From Paenibacillus glycanilyticus NBRC 16618 (GTDB lineage: Bacteria > Bacillota > Bacilli > Paenibacillales > Paenibacillaceae): a stretch of 64,000 nucleotides of DNA. Below are positions 1 to 8,806 of the stretch, piece by piece; the stretch's first letter is position 1; the number at the start of each line of letters is the position of its first letter. The stretch covers positions 1 to 64,000 of the forward strand of contig NZ_BILY01000038.1 of the NCBI RefSeq assembly GCF_004000805.1, read 5' to 3'. The notes under the pieces are model-generated. The model searched no databases. It was not told where the DNA came from and saw only the letters and a list, made by a program, of their open reading frames with translations. The translations under genes and the position numbers were made by a program.

Positions 1-183
1 GATTCTGTACAACGTATTTACGCAAAATGGCTGAGGTTCAACTTATACATTGGATTCCATACCGTGAAATTACCCATTCTTGGCGTTTTTTGCTCCAAAG
101 CGGCAATTATGCTGGATAAAATCCAATGTAGGTTCAGGAATACTTCATTTTAGTCGCATTTTATTGGATGAATTCCATTGTAG
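1..183. repeat. Dispersed TGGA/TCCA hairpin repeats, left-edge cluster
   Basis: This gene-free edge holds at least three related units of about 25 bp, at about 46-70, 107-131 and 159-183. Each has a short inverted pair TGGA...TCCA and ends in an (A/T)(C/T)GTAG-like box. The unit at 159-183 (TTTTATTGGATG...CCATTGTAG) closely resembles the unit at 21257-21284 (TTTTACTGGAGG...CCAATGTAG), so this is one dispersed family. No reading frame, transposase or terminator T-run accompanies it. I call it a REP/BOX-like intergenic repeat; its function is unknown. Confidence 0.6.
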
Positions 184-205
184 CGTTACCCGACCTCACC
201 TATAC

Positions 206-2263
206 CTACTCTCGAGACGACTGCTTCAGGTAGCAGGCAAGCTGAATCCGGAGTACGTTCTCCGGATCGTCGAACGATAAGCCTAGCAGATCCTCTATTT
301 TTCTCAAACGAAGGTACAGCGTATTGATATGAATATGCAGCTTATCAGCTGCGAGGCTGGCCGAACGGTCGGAGGCCATGTACGTGAGGAGCGTGTCGGC
401 AAGCCCGGAGCCCTGACTCTTCGCCTGTTGAAGCGGCTCGAAGATTTCCCGGACAAACGCTTCAAGCTCCTCCTTCGGATGGCGGATGAACAGACGGTTC
501 AGCCCGATATCCGAATACAGCATAAAGGCGTAGCTTCCTCTTGCGGCCAGATAAGACAACGCTTTATCGGCTTCGCCATGGCTGCTGCCTGCCGCATGAA
601 GATCCCTGAAGAACGAACCGGCTCCCGTTCGGATTCTGAGATTCGAATACTGCTCCCAGCTGCCCAAGAAGGAACGGAACCGCTTCAGCACCACCGCTTC
701 GTTCTTCCTTGACTGAAGCACGATCGTCACTTTATTGCCGCTGGCGAAGATGACGGGCACGAGGATTTGCTGCCCCAGCGCTTCGCGCAAATCAACGACA
801 AAGCGGTAAACATGCAGGTTCAGCTCGGCAGATGGAGCCGGAGAGCTCAACTCCGATACCGCAACCATCAAGGGAAGCGCGGTGTCGATCCCGAGCAAGT
901 CGGCCTTTTCCCTCCATACGTCGGGATTTTTCGCATGAATAAGCTCAAGAAACGTATCTTGCGTCTTCTTGTAATAAAATTCGGAAAGTGACTGCTTCCT
1001 CAGCAGCTCCAGCGCCAAGACGGAAGCCCCCTGCTCGATTGCAATCTGCTGCAGGGAATCCAGCCCGCCCGTCAGTTCGACGAGCAAATACCCCAAGCAG
1101 GCGGAGGATGCCACTATGGGATAGCAAAAAAGCTTTTTGCCGGGGCTATTCCCCGATTCTTCCGCTTGCCGATAAGAAGGGCCTTGCTCGCGGGCATAGA
1201 GCCGAAGCAGCTCCTCCCCGCTTAACCCCGAAGCCCCACGCTTCCGCTCGGGATGCCACTTATTCTCCAGCAGATCCACATAAATAAGCGGCAGGCCTAT
1301 CATCTTGCTAAGCTCCGAAGCAATAGAGGCGGCTCCTTTATTCTGAAGAGACAGCTTGACGAGAGAGGCATGAATCTCATCCCTCCTGCGAAGCTCCAGG
1401 TTTTGTCTGCGCAAATCCTCAATTAACCGGGCATTCGTAATGGCGATCGATACCTGATCGGCGAAGCCCTGCAAGAGCTGCATATCCTGCTCGGTCAACA
1501 GCGGTTTTTTGCCGGTCTGGTAGACAATAAGGACGCATTCAGGCTTGTTATGAACGAGAATCGGCACCGTGACGATCGACTTGCTCTGCATAAAATCGTA
1601 CGCGTGCGTCAAATGCTCTACATTCTCCGCTGTCATATCTCCGAAATCGATCAGAATCTCGTCGAAGTCGCGGTACAGCTTAGGCGTTCCTCTGCGAAAC
1701 GTCTTTCCTATCATCCCTTCATCCGGCTTTATGGCCATCTTAAGCATTTCTTTTCCGATTTCGCCAGCCTTCGCCCGCACCTTAAGACGGCCAAGCGCCG
1801 GATCATACATCCATAACACGCCTATCGTTTCATAAGGGATAACCGAGAGCGCGTTCTTAAGAATTTTGCTGAGCAGCTCGTCCAGATTAACCGATTGCGT
1901 TACTTCCCGGATGCTTTCCATCATTTTGTTCAATTTTACTTCCTGCTGCTTCAAGCTGGCTTCCGAATAATAAGGGTATAAGCCGGTCGACAAATGGAAT
2001 AAATCATCCTCGGTAAGCTCAAGAAGCTCGGTTTGGATACGAACCGCAATGACGGTATGAATACCATATGGTAGATAAACTAACATATATCCAGCTTTTT
2101 TCTCCCAATAAGCGTGGCTTATCTCAAAGGGATTCGCAAACTCCGAAGTATCCGGCTTCAGCCCTCCCCTGGACTCCAATAAGGCCCAATATTTAAAGCT
2201 TTGACTGATCCAAATCTCGTATTTCCCTTGTATGATGCGTGAATTGCCCATATTCCGATACAT
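206..2263 (-). CDS. GAF domain PucR/CdaR-type transcriptional regulator
   Basis: This is a cytoplasmic regulator of 685 residues. A GAF-like sensor domain lies at about 125-285, a weaker second domain fills the middle, and a PucR-type helix-turn-helix occupies the last 60 residues (SLAADKLHIHINTLYLRLRK). PucR/CdaR proteins usually activate catabolic operons in response to a metabolite. The ATG at 2263 has GGTGGAG about 7 nt upstream. A later ATG at 2251 has no better site. The gene is divergent from the MFS/AbgB/serine dehydratase operon, so that operon is its likely target. The effector is unknown. The family call is firm; the target is inference. Confidence 0.85.
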   Translation of the reverse strand: MYRNMGNSRIIQGKYEIWISQSFKYWALLESRGGLKPDTSEFANPFEISHAYWEKKAGYMLVYLPYGIHTVIAVRIQTELLELTEDDLFHLSTGLYPYYSEASLKQQEVKLNKMMESIREVTQSVNLDELLSKILKNALSVIPYETIGVLWMYDPALGRLKVRAKAGEIGKEMLKMAIKPDEGMIGKTFRRGTPKLYRDFDEILIDFGDMTAENVEHLTHAYDFMQSKSIVTVPILVHNKPECVLIVYQTGKKPLLTEQDMQLLQGFADQVSIAITNARLIEDLRRQNLELRRRDEIHASLVKLSLQNKGAASIASELSKMIGLPLIYVDLLENKWHPERKRGASGLSGEELLRLYAREQGPSYRQAEESGNSPGKKLFCYPIVASSACLGYLLVELTGGLDSLQQIAIEQGASVLALELLRKQSLSEFYYKKTQDTFLELIHAKNPDVWREKADLLGIDTALPLMVAVSELSSPAPSAELNLHVYRFVVDLREALGQQILVPVIFASGNKVTIVLQSRKNEAVVLKRFRSFLGSWEQYSNLRIRTGAGSFFRDLHAAGSSHGEADKALSYLAARGSYAFMLYSDIGLNRLFIRHPKEELEAFVREIFEPLQQAKSQGSGLADTLLTYMASDRSASLAADKLHIHINTLYLRLRKIEDLLGLSFDDPENVLRIQLACYLKQSSRE

Positions 2264-2410
2264 AGAGCTCCACCTGCCAGCAATGTTTATATGTACAGTA
2301 TTATAGCTATTCTTCTGGAGGAATGCACATTGTTTCTCGGAATTGAATCTTGTAATTTATAAATATACCTAATCGAAATCTACCATTACATGAGAAGGAA
2401 GGTAACAAAG
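2264..2410. promoter_or_regulatory. Divergent promoter region
   Basis: On the minus strand a TATAAT box at 2305-2300 lies 37 nt before the regulator start, with only a weak -35. On the plus strand TTGTTT (2330-2335), a 17-nt spacer and TAATTT (2353-2358) could serve the MFS operon. Both are read by eye; the plus-strand match is modest. Confidence 0.4.
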
Positions 2411-3658
2411 ATGGGGAATGCAACAGGTTCTAAAAAGAAATACGTCGTTCTGATCTTGCTTTTTCTCGGCTGGTGTCTCGGCAATCTGGACCGGTTCGTC
2501 ATCAACTACTCCGTTGTTGATATTACGAAGGATCTTGGACTTAGCGCATCCACTCAAGGCGTCATTCTCAGCAGCTTCTTCCTTGGCTACGCGCTGATGC
2601 AAATACCGGGCGGCGCGCTGGCCGACCGGTTCGGTTACCGCAAGGTTATCGTGACTGCAATCTTCATGTGGTCGATCTTCACCATCTTGACCGGCGCAGC
2701 CTGGTCGGCCGTGTCTCTGATCGCGATCCGTTTCTTGTTCGGCCTTGGAGAGGGCAGCTTCTTCCCTTCCGGCTCGAAAGCCATTGCAAGCTGGTTCCCG
2801 CTTAATGAACGGAGCCGGGCGATGGCGCTAATGCTTTCCTCCGGTGCCATTATGGGGATCGCAACGCCATTCATCTATGCGGCATCCAGCGGAACCATAG
2901 GCTGGCAGAAGTTGTTCTATATTATCGGGGCGGTCGGCCTTGTCGTAAGCCTCTTTATTTTCTTCTTCCTGAAGGAGCCGAAGCGCGCCGCCATCCAGGA
3001 AGTCCCTTCGGGACAACCCGCGGCAAAGCCGAAATCCACGCTCAAAACCGTGCTCAAGACCCCGATGATCTGGAATCTATTCATTGGCTACTTCAGTATT
3101 TACGCGGTCAACTGGGGGCTCTCCGCATGGATGCCAACTTATATGATCAACGTTCGCGGGCTGGATATGACGCAGGTCGGGACGCTCAGCATTTTCCCAT
3201 CCCTTGCAGGCATTATCGCGATGCTGTTCAGCGGCTATCTGCTTGACCGCATTCCGGAAGGCAAGGACAAGAAAGCCGGCGCGGTGCTGGCCGTATTGGT
3301 CGGGGTCTGCCTCTATCTCATGAGCAACGCCGGCAGCATTTTCCTTTTCATTACTTATCAGACCATCATTGGCGTTTTATTCGCTTTTATCGCAACGCTG
3401 ATCGCATCCAACTGCTTGAAGACCATGCACGAATCGCAAGTCGCAACGGCGAACGGCTTCATTAATACGGGTGCCCAGCTTGCCGGCTTCCTGACACCGA
3501 TGCTTATGGGCTTTATGGTGGATGCCTCGGGCGGATCCTACAATTCAGCTTTCGTCTTGCTCGTCGTATTTGCCGTCCTTTGCGCGGCTGCGCTCATGCT
3601 GGCTCGTCCGAAAGCAAATGCTCAATCCCAAGCTGTCGTCGATTCCGTTACCAACTAA
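2411..3658 (+). CDS. MFS transporter, anion:cation symporter (ACS)-like
   Basis: This is an inner-membrane secondary transporter of 415 residues with about 12 hydrophobic segments. The loop after the second segment carries the MFS signature GGALADRFGYRK. The N-terminus (NLDRFVINYSVVDI) resembles the ACS family, which imports organic anions such as hexuronates. An ATG 21 bp earlier (2390) lacks a ribosome site, whereas GGAAGG stands 8 nt before 2411. It is the first gene of a tight operon, 22 bp before the AbgB-like hydrolase, so it probably imports that enzyme's substrate. The substrate itself cannot be read from the sequence. Confidence 0.85.
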   Translation: MGNATGSKKKYVVLILLFLGWCLGNLDRFVINYSVVDITKDLGLSASTQGVILSSFFLGYALMQIPGGALADRFGYRKVIVTAIFMWSIFTILTGAAWSAVSLIAIRFLFGLGEGSFFPSGSKAIASWFPLNERSRAMALMLSSGAIMGIATPFIYAASSGTIGWQKLFYIIGAVGLVVSLFIFFFLKEPKRAAIQEVPSGQPAAKPKSTLKTVLKTPMIWNLFIGYFSIYAVNWGLSAWMPTYMINVRGLDMTQVGTLSIFPSLAGIIAMLFSGYLLDRIPEGKDKKAGAVLAVLVGVCLYLMSNAGSIFLFITYQTIIGVLFAFIATLIASNCLKTMHESQVATANGFINTGAQLAGFLTPMLMGFMVDASGGSYNSAFVLLVVFAVLCAAALMLARPKANAQSQAVVDSVTN

Positions 3659-3680
3659 AACTAACGCGAGGTGTTCAACC

Positions 3681-5135
3681 ATGTCCATAGAAATCACGCA
3701 GGAAATCTCGAAGCTCATCGATCGCAAAAAAGAGCAGTTCATCTCCGCCAGCGATCAAATCTGGACTTTCGCGGAAACGCGGTTTGAGGAATTCCGATCA
3801 GCCGCTTTGTTAAGCGGCATTCTGGAGAAGGAAGGCTTTAGCATCGAGCAAAGTCCCGCCGGGCTGGAGACGGGATTTATCGCCACCTTTGGCGCCGGAA
3901 GCCCGGTTGTCGCCCTTCTCGGCGAATACGATGCGTTAACGGAGCTTAGCCAGAAAGCGGAAATAGCCGAATTCGATCCCGTTACGCCTAACGCGAATGG
4001 GCATGGCTGCGGACATAATCTGCTCGGAGCAGGCGCGCTTGCCGCAGCGGTTGCCGTAAAGGATTACATGGTCGCGAACGGCCTCCCGGGGACGGTCAAA
4101 TATTACGGCTGCCCGGCGGAGGAAAGCGGCTACGGCAAAACCTTCCTGGCACGGGAAGGGAAATTCGCCGGCGTTGACGCGGCCTTCAGCTGGCATCCCG
4201 CATCTTTGAACGCCGTCATGCATGGCTCCTCGAACGCTGTCCTTCACGCGACATTCAAATTCTTCGGCAAAAGCGCCCACGCGGCGGCTGCTCCTCATCA
4301 GGGACGAAGCGCGCTGGATGCGGTCGAGTTAATGAATATCGGGGCAAACTATTTGCGAGAGCATATTGTCGACAAGGCTAGACTCCATTATGCGATAACC
4401 AATTCGGGCGGATTGTCGCCAAACGTGGTGCAGAAGGAAGCGGAAGTAACCTATCTGATCCGGGCTCCCAAGACGGACATGGTTCGCGCCTTGCATGACC
4501 GGGTTGTTGATCTTGCCCGCGGTGCCGCCCTTATGACCGGGACAACGATGGAGCATACCATTGAAGGTGCCTGCGCCAACCTGGTACCGAACAGCACGCT
4601 GCAGGCCGTCATGCACAAGCATTTAAACGAGCTCGGCGCGCCTGAATATACGGAAGCGGAATACGGCTACGCCAAGGCCATTTACGAATCGTTGTCCCCC
4701 GAGGACAAGCTGGAAGCAGGCCAAACGTTCGGCCGCGAGCTCGCCGCCCTTCTCGCGGAGCGGCCGCTCCCCGGATTCGTCGCCCCTTACAACGACGAGC
4801 GCGAAATGTGGATGGCAGGCTCGACGGATGTGGCGGACGTCAGTTGGAACGTGCCGACCGCGCAATGCGTCACAACAACGATGGCATTCGGCACGCCGCT
4901 GCATGCCTGGCAGACGGTTGCGCAGGGACAATCCTCTTACGCGCATAAAGGAATGCTGCTGGCAGGCAAAGTCATGGCTTGTGCCGCGGTCGAAGTACTG
5001 AGAAGCGAAGAGCTTGCGGCGGCAGCCAAAGCCGAGCTTGAGACGCGGCTGGACGGGCATGCCTATGACTGTCTTGTGCCAAAAGAAATCACGCCGCCGC
5101 GGATGTCGGAGCATCAGGCGGTTGTTCGAAGCTAA
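3681..5135 (+). CDS. M20 family amidohydrolase, AbgB-like
   Basis: This predicted cytoplasmic metalloamidase has 484 residues, close to E. coli AbgB (p-aminobenzoyl-glutamate hydrolase subunit B, about 481). Metal-site motifs include GHGCGHN at 107-113 and EES at 147-149. Later blocks GRSALDAVELM, HYAITNSGG and AHKGMLLA also match AbgB from memory. The start at 3681 follows GAGGTG; an open frame further upstream only overlaps the transporter gene. There is no AbgA or AbgT partner. Placement between an importer and L-serine dehydratase suggests it releases an amino acid, perhaps serine, from an N-acyl or peptide conjugate (inference). Confidence 0.85.
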   Translation: MSIEITQEISKLIDRKKEQFISASDQIWTFAETRFEEFRSAALLSGILEKEGFSIEQSPAGLETGFIATFGAGSPVVALLGEYDALTELSQKAEIAEFDPVTPNANGHGCGHNLLGAGALAAAVAVKDYMVANGLPGTVKYYGCPAEESGYGKTFLAREGKFAGVDAAFSWHPASLNAVMHGSSNAVLHATFKFFGKSAHAAAAPHQGRSALDAVELMNIGANYLREHIVDKARLHYAITNSGGLSPNVVQKEAEVTYLIRAPKTDMVRALHDRVVDLARGAALMTGTTMEHTIEGACANLVPNSTLQAVMHKHLNELGAPEYTEAEYGYAKAIYESLSPEDKLEAGQTFGRELAALLAERPLPGFVAPYNDEREMWMAGSTDVADVSWNVPTAQCVTTTMAFGTPLHAWQTVAQGQSSYAHKGMLLAGKVMACAAVEVLRSEELAAAAKAELETRLDGHAYDCLVPKEITPPRMSEHQAVVRS

Positions 5136-5177
5136 TCGGCTGCCGAACCGGCAGCGTTTCACCCGAGGGAGGCAATC

Positions 5178-5846
5178 ATGAGATTCAAAGACGTATTTTC
5201 CATCATTGGTCCGGCTATGGTCGGTCCCTCCAGCTCCCACACCGCGGGAGCTGCCCGAATCGGACGCTTAGCCAGACAATTGTTCGGCGCCATGCCGGCT
5301 CGCGCGGACGTGATTTTCTACGGCTCTTTTGCAGCGACCTACATCGGCCATGGCACTTACTCCGCTATCGTTGGCGGGCTGCTGGACATGGAGACGGACG
5401 ATATCCGCCTGCCGGATTCGCTCAGGATAGCTGCCGAAGCAGGTATTCTGGTAGAGGTTCAGACGGGGAAAGGACTATTTCCTCATCCGAATACCGCGGA
5501 GCTGCGATTGTACCGGGAGCACGAAGAAGAGCCTTCCTTTACGATCGTTGGCACTTCCATCGGCGGAGGGAACATCGAAATCGTCAGCGTTGACGGTTTC
5601 AAGGTGAAGCTGACGGGCCAATACCCGACGCTTGTGATCTGGCATACCGATTCTCCCGGGATGATTGCCGAGGTGACGCGGCTTCTGCAGGAGGAAGGCA
5701 TCAATATCGGCTATATGTCGGTTGACCGGAAGAACAGGAGCGGACAGGCGATGATGGCCATTGAGACGGACCAGGCCATTTCCGCGGAGCTGCTGGAGAA
5801 ATTGAACGGCTACCCGGGCATTCAAGCCATCCGCTTAGTGAAATGA
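5178..5846 (+). CDS. sdaAB: L-serine dehydratase, iron-sulfur-dependent, beta subunit
   Basis: This is the beta subunit (222 residues) of the two-subunit [4Fe-4S] L-serine dehydratase of Gram-positives, which converts L-serine to pyruvate and ammonia. The N-terminal motif GPSSSHTAGAARIGR is diagnostic. A C-terminal ACT domain (about 150-222, beginning HTDSPGMIAEV) is typical of this subunit. A strong GGGAGG precedes the ATG. It lies 42 bp after the AbgB-like gene and 31 bp before the alpha subunit, so all are likely co-transcribed. Confidence 0.95.
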   Translation: MRFKDVFSIIGPAMVGPSSSHTAGAARIGRLARQLFGAMPARADVIFYGSFAATYIGHGTYSAIVGGLLDMETDDIRLPDSLRIAAEAGILVEVQTGKGLFPHPNTAELRLYREHEEEPSFTIVGTSIGGGNIEIVSVDGFKVKLTGQYPTLVIWHTDSPGMIAEVTRLLQEEGINIGYMSVDRKNRSGQAMMAIETDQAISAELLEKLNGYPGIQAIRLVK

Positions 5847-5877
5847 GGACGTCAACAGGAGAAAGGAGTCACCACGA

Positions 5878-6753
5878 ATGAATTTTCGCACTTTAAAGGA
5901 ACTAGCCGAAAAAGCGGAGCAAAGCGGCTTGTCCATTGGACGGTATATGGTGCAGGAACAATCCCAGGAATCGGGTAAAGCGCCGGAAGAGGAATTTGCG
6001 CAGATGGCATCCTATTTTGAAGTGATGAAAGAAGCCGTGCGCAGAGGGTTAACGGAGGACACCACCTCCCCAAGCGGCCTGACCGGCCAGGACGCCAAGC
6101 GCGTTATGGCTTACAGGGACAAACGGGCGAGTCTGCTGGGTGAGGACGCAAGCCTTGCGATGGCGTACGCGCTGGCCGTCTCCGAAGTAAATGCCTCCAT
6201 GGGCCGGATCATCGCAACGCCAACGGCAGGTTCATGCGGCATTATACCCGGCGTTTTAATCAGCTGTCAGGAACGGTTCGGCTGGAGCGACGAGCAAATG
6301 GTTGAGGGCTTATTCGCAGCCGGCGCCATCGGCTATGTCATCGCCAATAATTCGTTTGTGTCCGGCGCGGAAGGCGGCTGCCAGGCCGAGGTTGGTTCGG
6401 CAATCGGCATGGCGGCCGGCGCGCTCGCCGACTTAAGGGGCGCATCGCCAGCCCAGGCGGTTCATGCCGTGGGGCTCGCGCTCAAAAACTCGCTTGGCCT
6501 CGTCTGCGATCCGGTCGGCGGTCTAGTTGAAGTGCCCTGCATCGTCCGCAACGGATTCGGAGCGGTAACCGCGCTTGCGGCGGCGGACATGGCGCTTGCG
6601 GGAGTCCGCAGCGTCATCCCGTCCGACGAAGTCGTGCAGGTCATGCTGGAGGTTGGCACAGCGATGCCGGAATCCTTGCGGGAGACAGCCAAAGGCGGGC
6701 TCGCCCAGACCCCGACGGGAAGAAAAATCATGAAAGAGCTGCTGGAAAAGTAA
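5878..6753 (+). CDS. sdaAA: L-serine dehydratase, iron-sulfur-dependent, alpha subunit
   Basis: This is the catalytic alpha subunit (291 residues). Conserved blocks TAGSCGIIPG and LVCDPVGGLVEVPC are present. Cysteines at 120, 168, 210 and 221 are candidates for the [4Fe-4S] cluster ligands. An AAAGGAG site lies upstream of the ATG. It is the last gene of the operon and is followed by a strong terminator-like hairpin. The enzyme would feed serine carbon to pyruvate and release ammonia, fitting a nitrogen- or carbon-scavenging operon under the divergent PucR regulator. Confidence 0.95.
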   Translation: MNFRTLKELAEKAEQSGLSIGRYMVQEQSQESGKAPEEEFAQMASYFEVMKEAVRRGLTEDTTSPSGLTGQDAKRVMAYRDKRASLLGEDASLAMAYALAVSEVNASMGRIIATPTAGSCGIIPGVLISCQERFGWSDEQMVEGLFAAGAIGYVIANNSFVSGAEGGCQAEVGSAIGMAAGALADLRGASPAQAVHAVGLALKNSLGLVCDPVGGLVEVPCIVRNGFGAVTALAAADMALAGVRSVIPSDEVVQVMLEVGTAMPESLRETAKGGLAQTPTGRKIMKELLEK

Positions 6754-6788
6754 AGCGAAACAACATCTATTCCTTCTTGCTCAAACAA

Positions 6789-6840
6789 AAAAGGACTCTC
6801 TCAACGGTTATCTTCCGATAACGGCTGGGAGAGTCCTTTT
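6789..6840. terminator. Bidirectional terminator hairpin
   Basis: A 12-bp perfect stem AAAAGGACTCTC / GAGAGTCCTTTT encloses a second small stem (GGTTATC/GATAACG). A-runs and T-runs flank it, so it can end both the serine dehydratase operon and the convergent peptide ABC operon. Confidence 0.9.
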
Positions 6841-6851
6841 CCATGCGTCCC

Positions 6852-7817
6852 TTACACCAAATGGCAAGCAACCATATGGTCGGTGCCAATGGTCCGAAGG
6901 GCCGGTACCTCTTCCTTGCAGCGTTCCGTCGCGAAAGGGCAGCGGGTGTGGAATTTGCAGCCGGATGGCGGATTGGCCGGATTCGGAATATCGCCGCTGA
7001 GCACAATGCGCTCCCGCTTCAGCTTCGGAATCGGTATCGGAACGGCCGACAGCAGGGCTTTCGTATACGGATGCTGCGGACGGAGGAACAGATCCTCCCT
7101 TGTGCCCGTCTCGACCATGGATCCGAGATACATGACGCCGATCCGCGTGCATAGATGCTCGACAACGCTCAAATCATGGGAGATGAACAAATAGGACAAT
7201 CCGTTTGTTTGCTGCAGCTTCCGGAATAGATTAATGATTTGGGCCTGGATCGATACGTCCAGCGCCGATACCGGCTCATCGGCAATGATAAGCTCCGGAT
7301 TCAGCGCAAGCGCCCGGGCGATTCCGATCCGCTGACGCTGGCCGCCCGAGAATTCATGCGGAAGACGGTCGATATGATAATCCGACAGACCGCATAACTC
7401 GAGCACCTCCAGCACCCGGTCGCGAACCTCCGATTTATCGGCCAACCCATGGTCAAGCAGCGCTTCGCCAATGGCGTCGCCAACGCGCACCCGAGGGTTC
7501 AGCGAGCTGTACGGATCCTGGAAAATAAGCTGAAGAGCCGGCCGAATTTGCCGAAGCTCATCCTTCGGAAGCGAATAGATATCCGTCCCCTTAAACAGAA
7601 CGTCGCCCGACGTCTTCTCGGTCAAGCGGACGATGGAACGCCCTACCGTGCTCTTGCCGCTGCCCGATTCGCCGACAAGACCAAAGGTCTCGCCTTTGCG
7701 GATCGTGAAGCTAAGGTCATCAACGGCTTTCACATGACCCACCGTCCGATTCAGAAGTCCCGACTGGATGGGGAAATATTTTTTCAGATTGCGTACTTCG
7801 AGCAATGCTTCAGGCAT
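6852..7817 (-). CDS. Oligopeptide/dipeptide ABC transporter ATP-binding protein (OppF/DppF type)
   Basis: This ATPase of 321 residues energises peptide import. It has Walker A GESGSGKST, signature SGGQRQRIGIARAL and Walker B LIIADEPVSALD. The C-terminal oligopeptide-family extension carries the cysteine motif CKFHTRCPFATERC, typical of OppD/OppF proteins. It is the last gene of the minus-strand operon oppA-oppB-oppC-oppD-oppF and overlaps the upstream ATPase by 8 bp. Substrate specificity (di-, oligopeptide or nickel) cannot be decided. Confidence 0.93.
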   Translation of the reverse strand: MPEALLEVRNLKKYFPIQSGLLNRTVGHVKAVDDLSFTIRKGETFGLVGESGSGKSTVGRSIVRLTEKTSGDVLFKGTDIYSLPKDELRQIRPALQLIFQDPYSSLNPRVRVGDAIGEALLDHGLADKSEVRDRVLEVLELCGLSDYHIDRLPHEFSGGQRQRIGIARALALNPELIIADEPVSALDVSIQAQIINLFRKLQQTNGLSYLFISHDLSVVEHLCTRIGVMYLGSMVETGTREDLFLRPQHPYTKALLSAVPIPIPKLKRERIVLSGDIPNPANPPSGCKFHTRCPFATERCKEEVPALRTIGTDHMVACHLV

Positions 7818-8793
7818 ACCGCTTCTCCTCCTCGTACAGCCAGCACGCCGCTTGCTGCGATTCGCCTACCGGAACAAGCGCCGGCTGCTTGGTACGGCAA
7901 ATGGCCATGCACTGCTCGCAGCGGTCATGGAAGTAACACGACTCCGTCAGCTCAAGCGGATTCGGGACTTGTCCGGGAATGGAATACAGCTCATCCTGGA
8001 GCTGGTTCATAATCGGCTTCGAACGCAGCAATCCCTTCGTGTAGGGATGCTTCGGATTTGCGAATATCGCCTCCACTTCGCCTTGCTCGACTATTTTGCC
8101 TGCATACATAACCGCTACGTAATCCGCCATCTCCGCTACTACGCCAAGATCATGGGTGATAAGCAGGATCGACATTCCGCTCTCTTCCTTCAGGCTGCGA
8201 AGCAAATCGAGGATTTGCGCCTGAATGGTCACGTCAAGCGCGGTGGTTGGTTCATCGGCAATAAGCAGCTTGGGACCGCAGGAGATCGCCATCGCAATCA
8301 TAACGCGCTGCAGCATGCCGCCGCTTAATTCATGCGGATACGCATCGATAATCTGTTCCGCTCTGGAGATGCCGACTTGCTTAATCAGCTCGATTGCACG
8401 CTTGCGCGCCGCTTTCCGGCCAAGCTTCTGATGCTCCATCAGCGGCTCGATTACTTGCTCTCCGATCTTCAGGACCGGATTAAGCGAGGACATCGGCTCC
8501 TGGAAGATCATTGCGATTTCGTGGCCGCGGATCGTGCGAAGCTCATTGCGGGACAGCTTCAGCAGATCGCGGTCCTGAAACTGAATACTGCCGCCTTCCA
8601 CCTTGCCCCCGGCACTCTCAATGAGTCCCATGATCGACATCGCCGTAATGCTTTTACCGCTGCCGGACTCCCCTACGATGCAGACGGTCTCGCCCGGCTT
8701 GATTTGCAGGCTGACATCGTCCACGGCCCGGACGGTACCCGCTTCCGTCTTGAAGAAGGTTCGAAGATGATCAATGGTTAGCAATTCCTTCAT
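7810..8793 (-). CDS. Oligopeptide/dipeptide ABC transporter ATP-binding protein (OppD/DppD type)
   Basis: This is the partner ATPase (327 residues) of the downstream OppF-like protein; the two form the heterodimeric motor. It has Walker A GESGSGKS, signature LSGGMLQRV and Walker B LLIADEPTTALDV. The C-terminal tail has the cysteine cluster CYFHDRCEQC, a likely iron-sulfur site in this family. It lies 13 bp after the permease oppC and overlaps oppF by 8 bp, so translational coupling is probable. Confidence 0.93.
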   Translation of the reverse strand: MKELLTIDHLRTFFKTEAGTVRAVDDVSLQIKPGETVCIVGESGSGKSITAMSIMGLIESAGGKVEGGSIQFQDRDLLKLSRNELRTIRGHEIAMIFQEPMSSLNPVLKIGEQVIEPLMEHQKLGRKAARKRAIELIKQVGISRAEQIIDAYPHELSGGMLQRVMIAMAISCGPKLLIADEPTTALDVTIQAQILDLLRSLKEESGMSILLITHDLGVVAEMADYVAVMYAGKIVEQGEVEAIFANPKHPYTKGLLRSKPIMNQLQDELYSIPGQVPNPLELTESCYFHDRCEQCMAICRTKQPALVPVGESQQAACWLYEEEKRYA

Positions 8794-8806
8794 GATAGAA
8801 GCTCAC

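Noticed and set aside
4623..5240. 205-codon open frame on the minus strand
   Set aside because: It overlaps the AbgB-like and serine dehydratase genes antisense and has no ribosome site.
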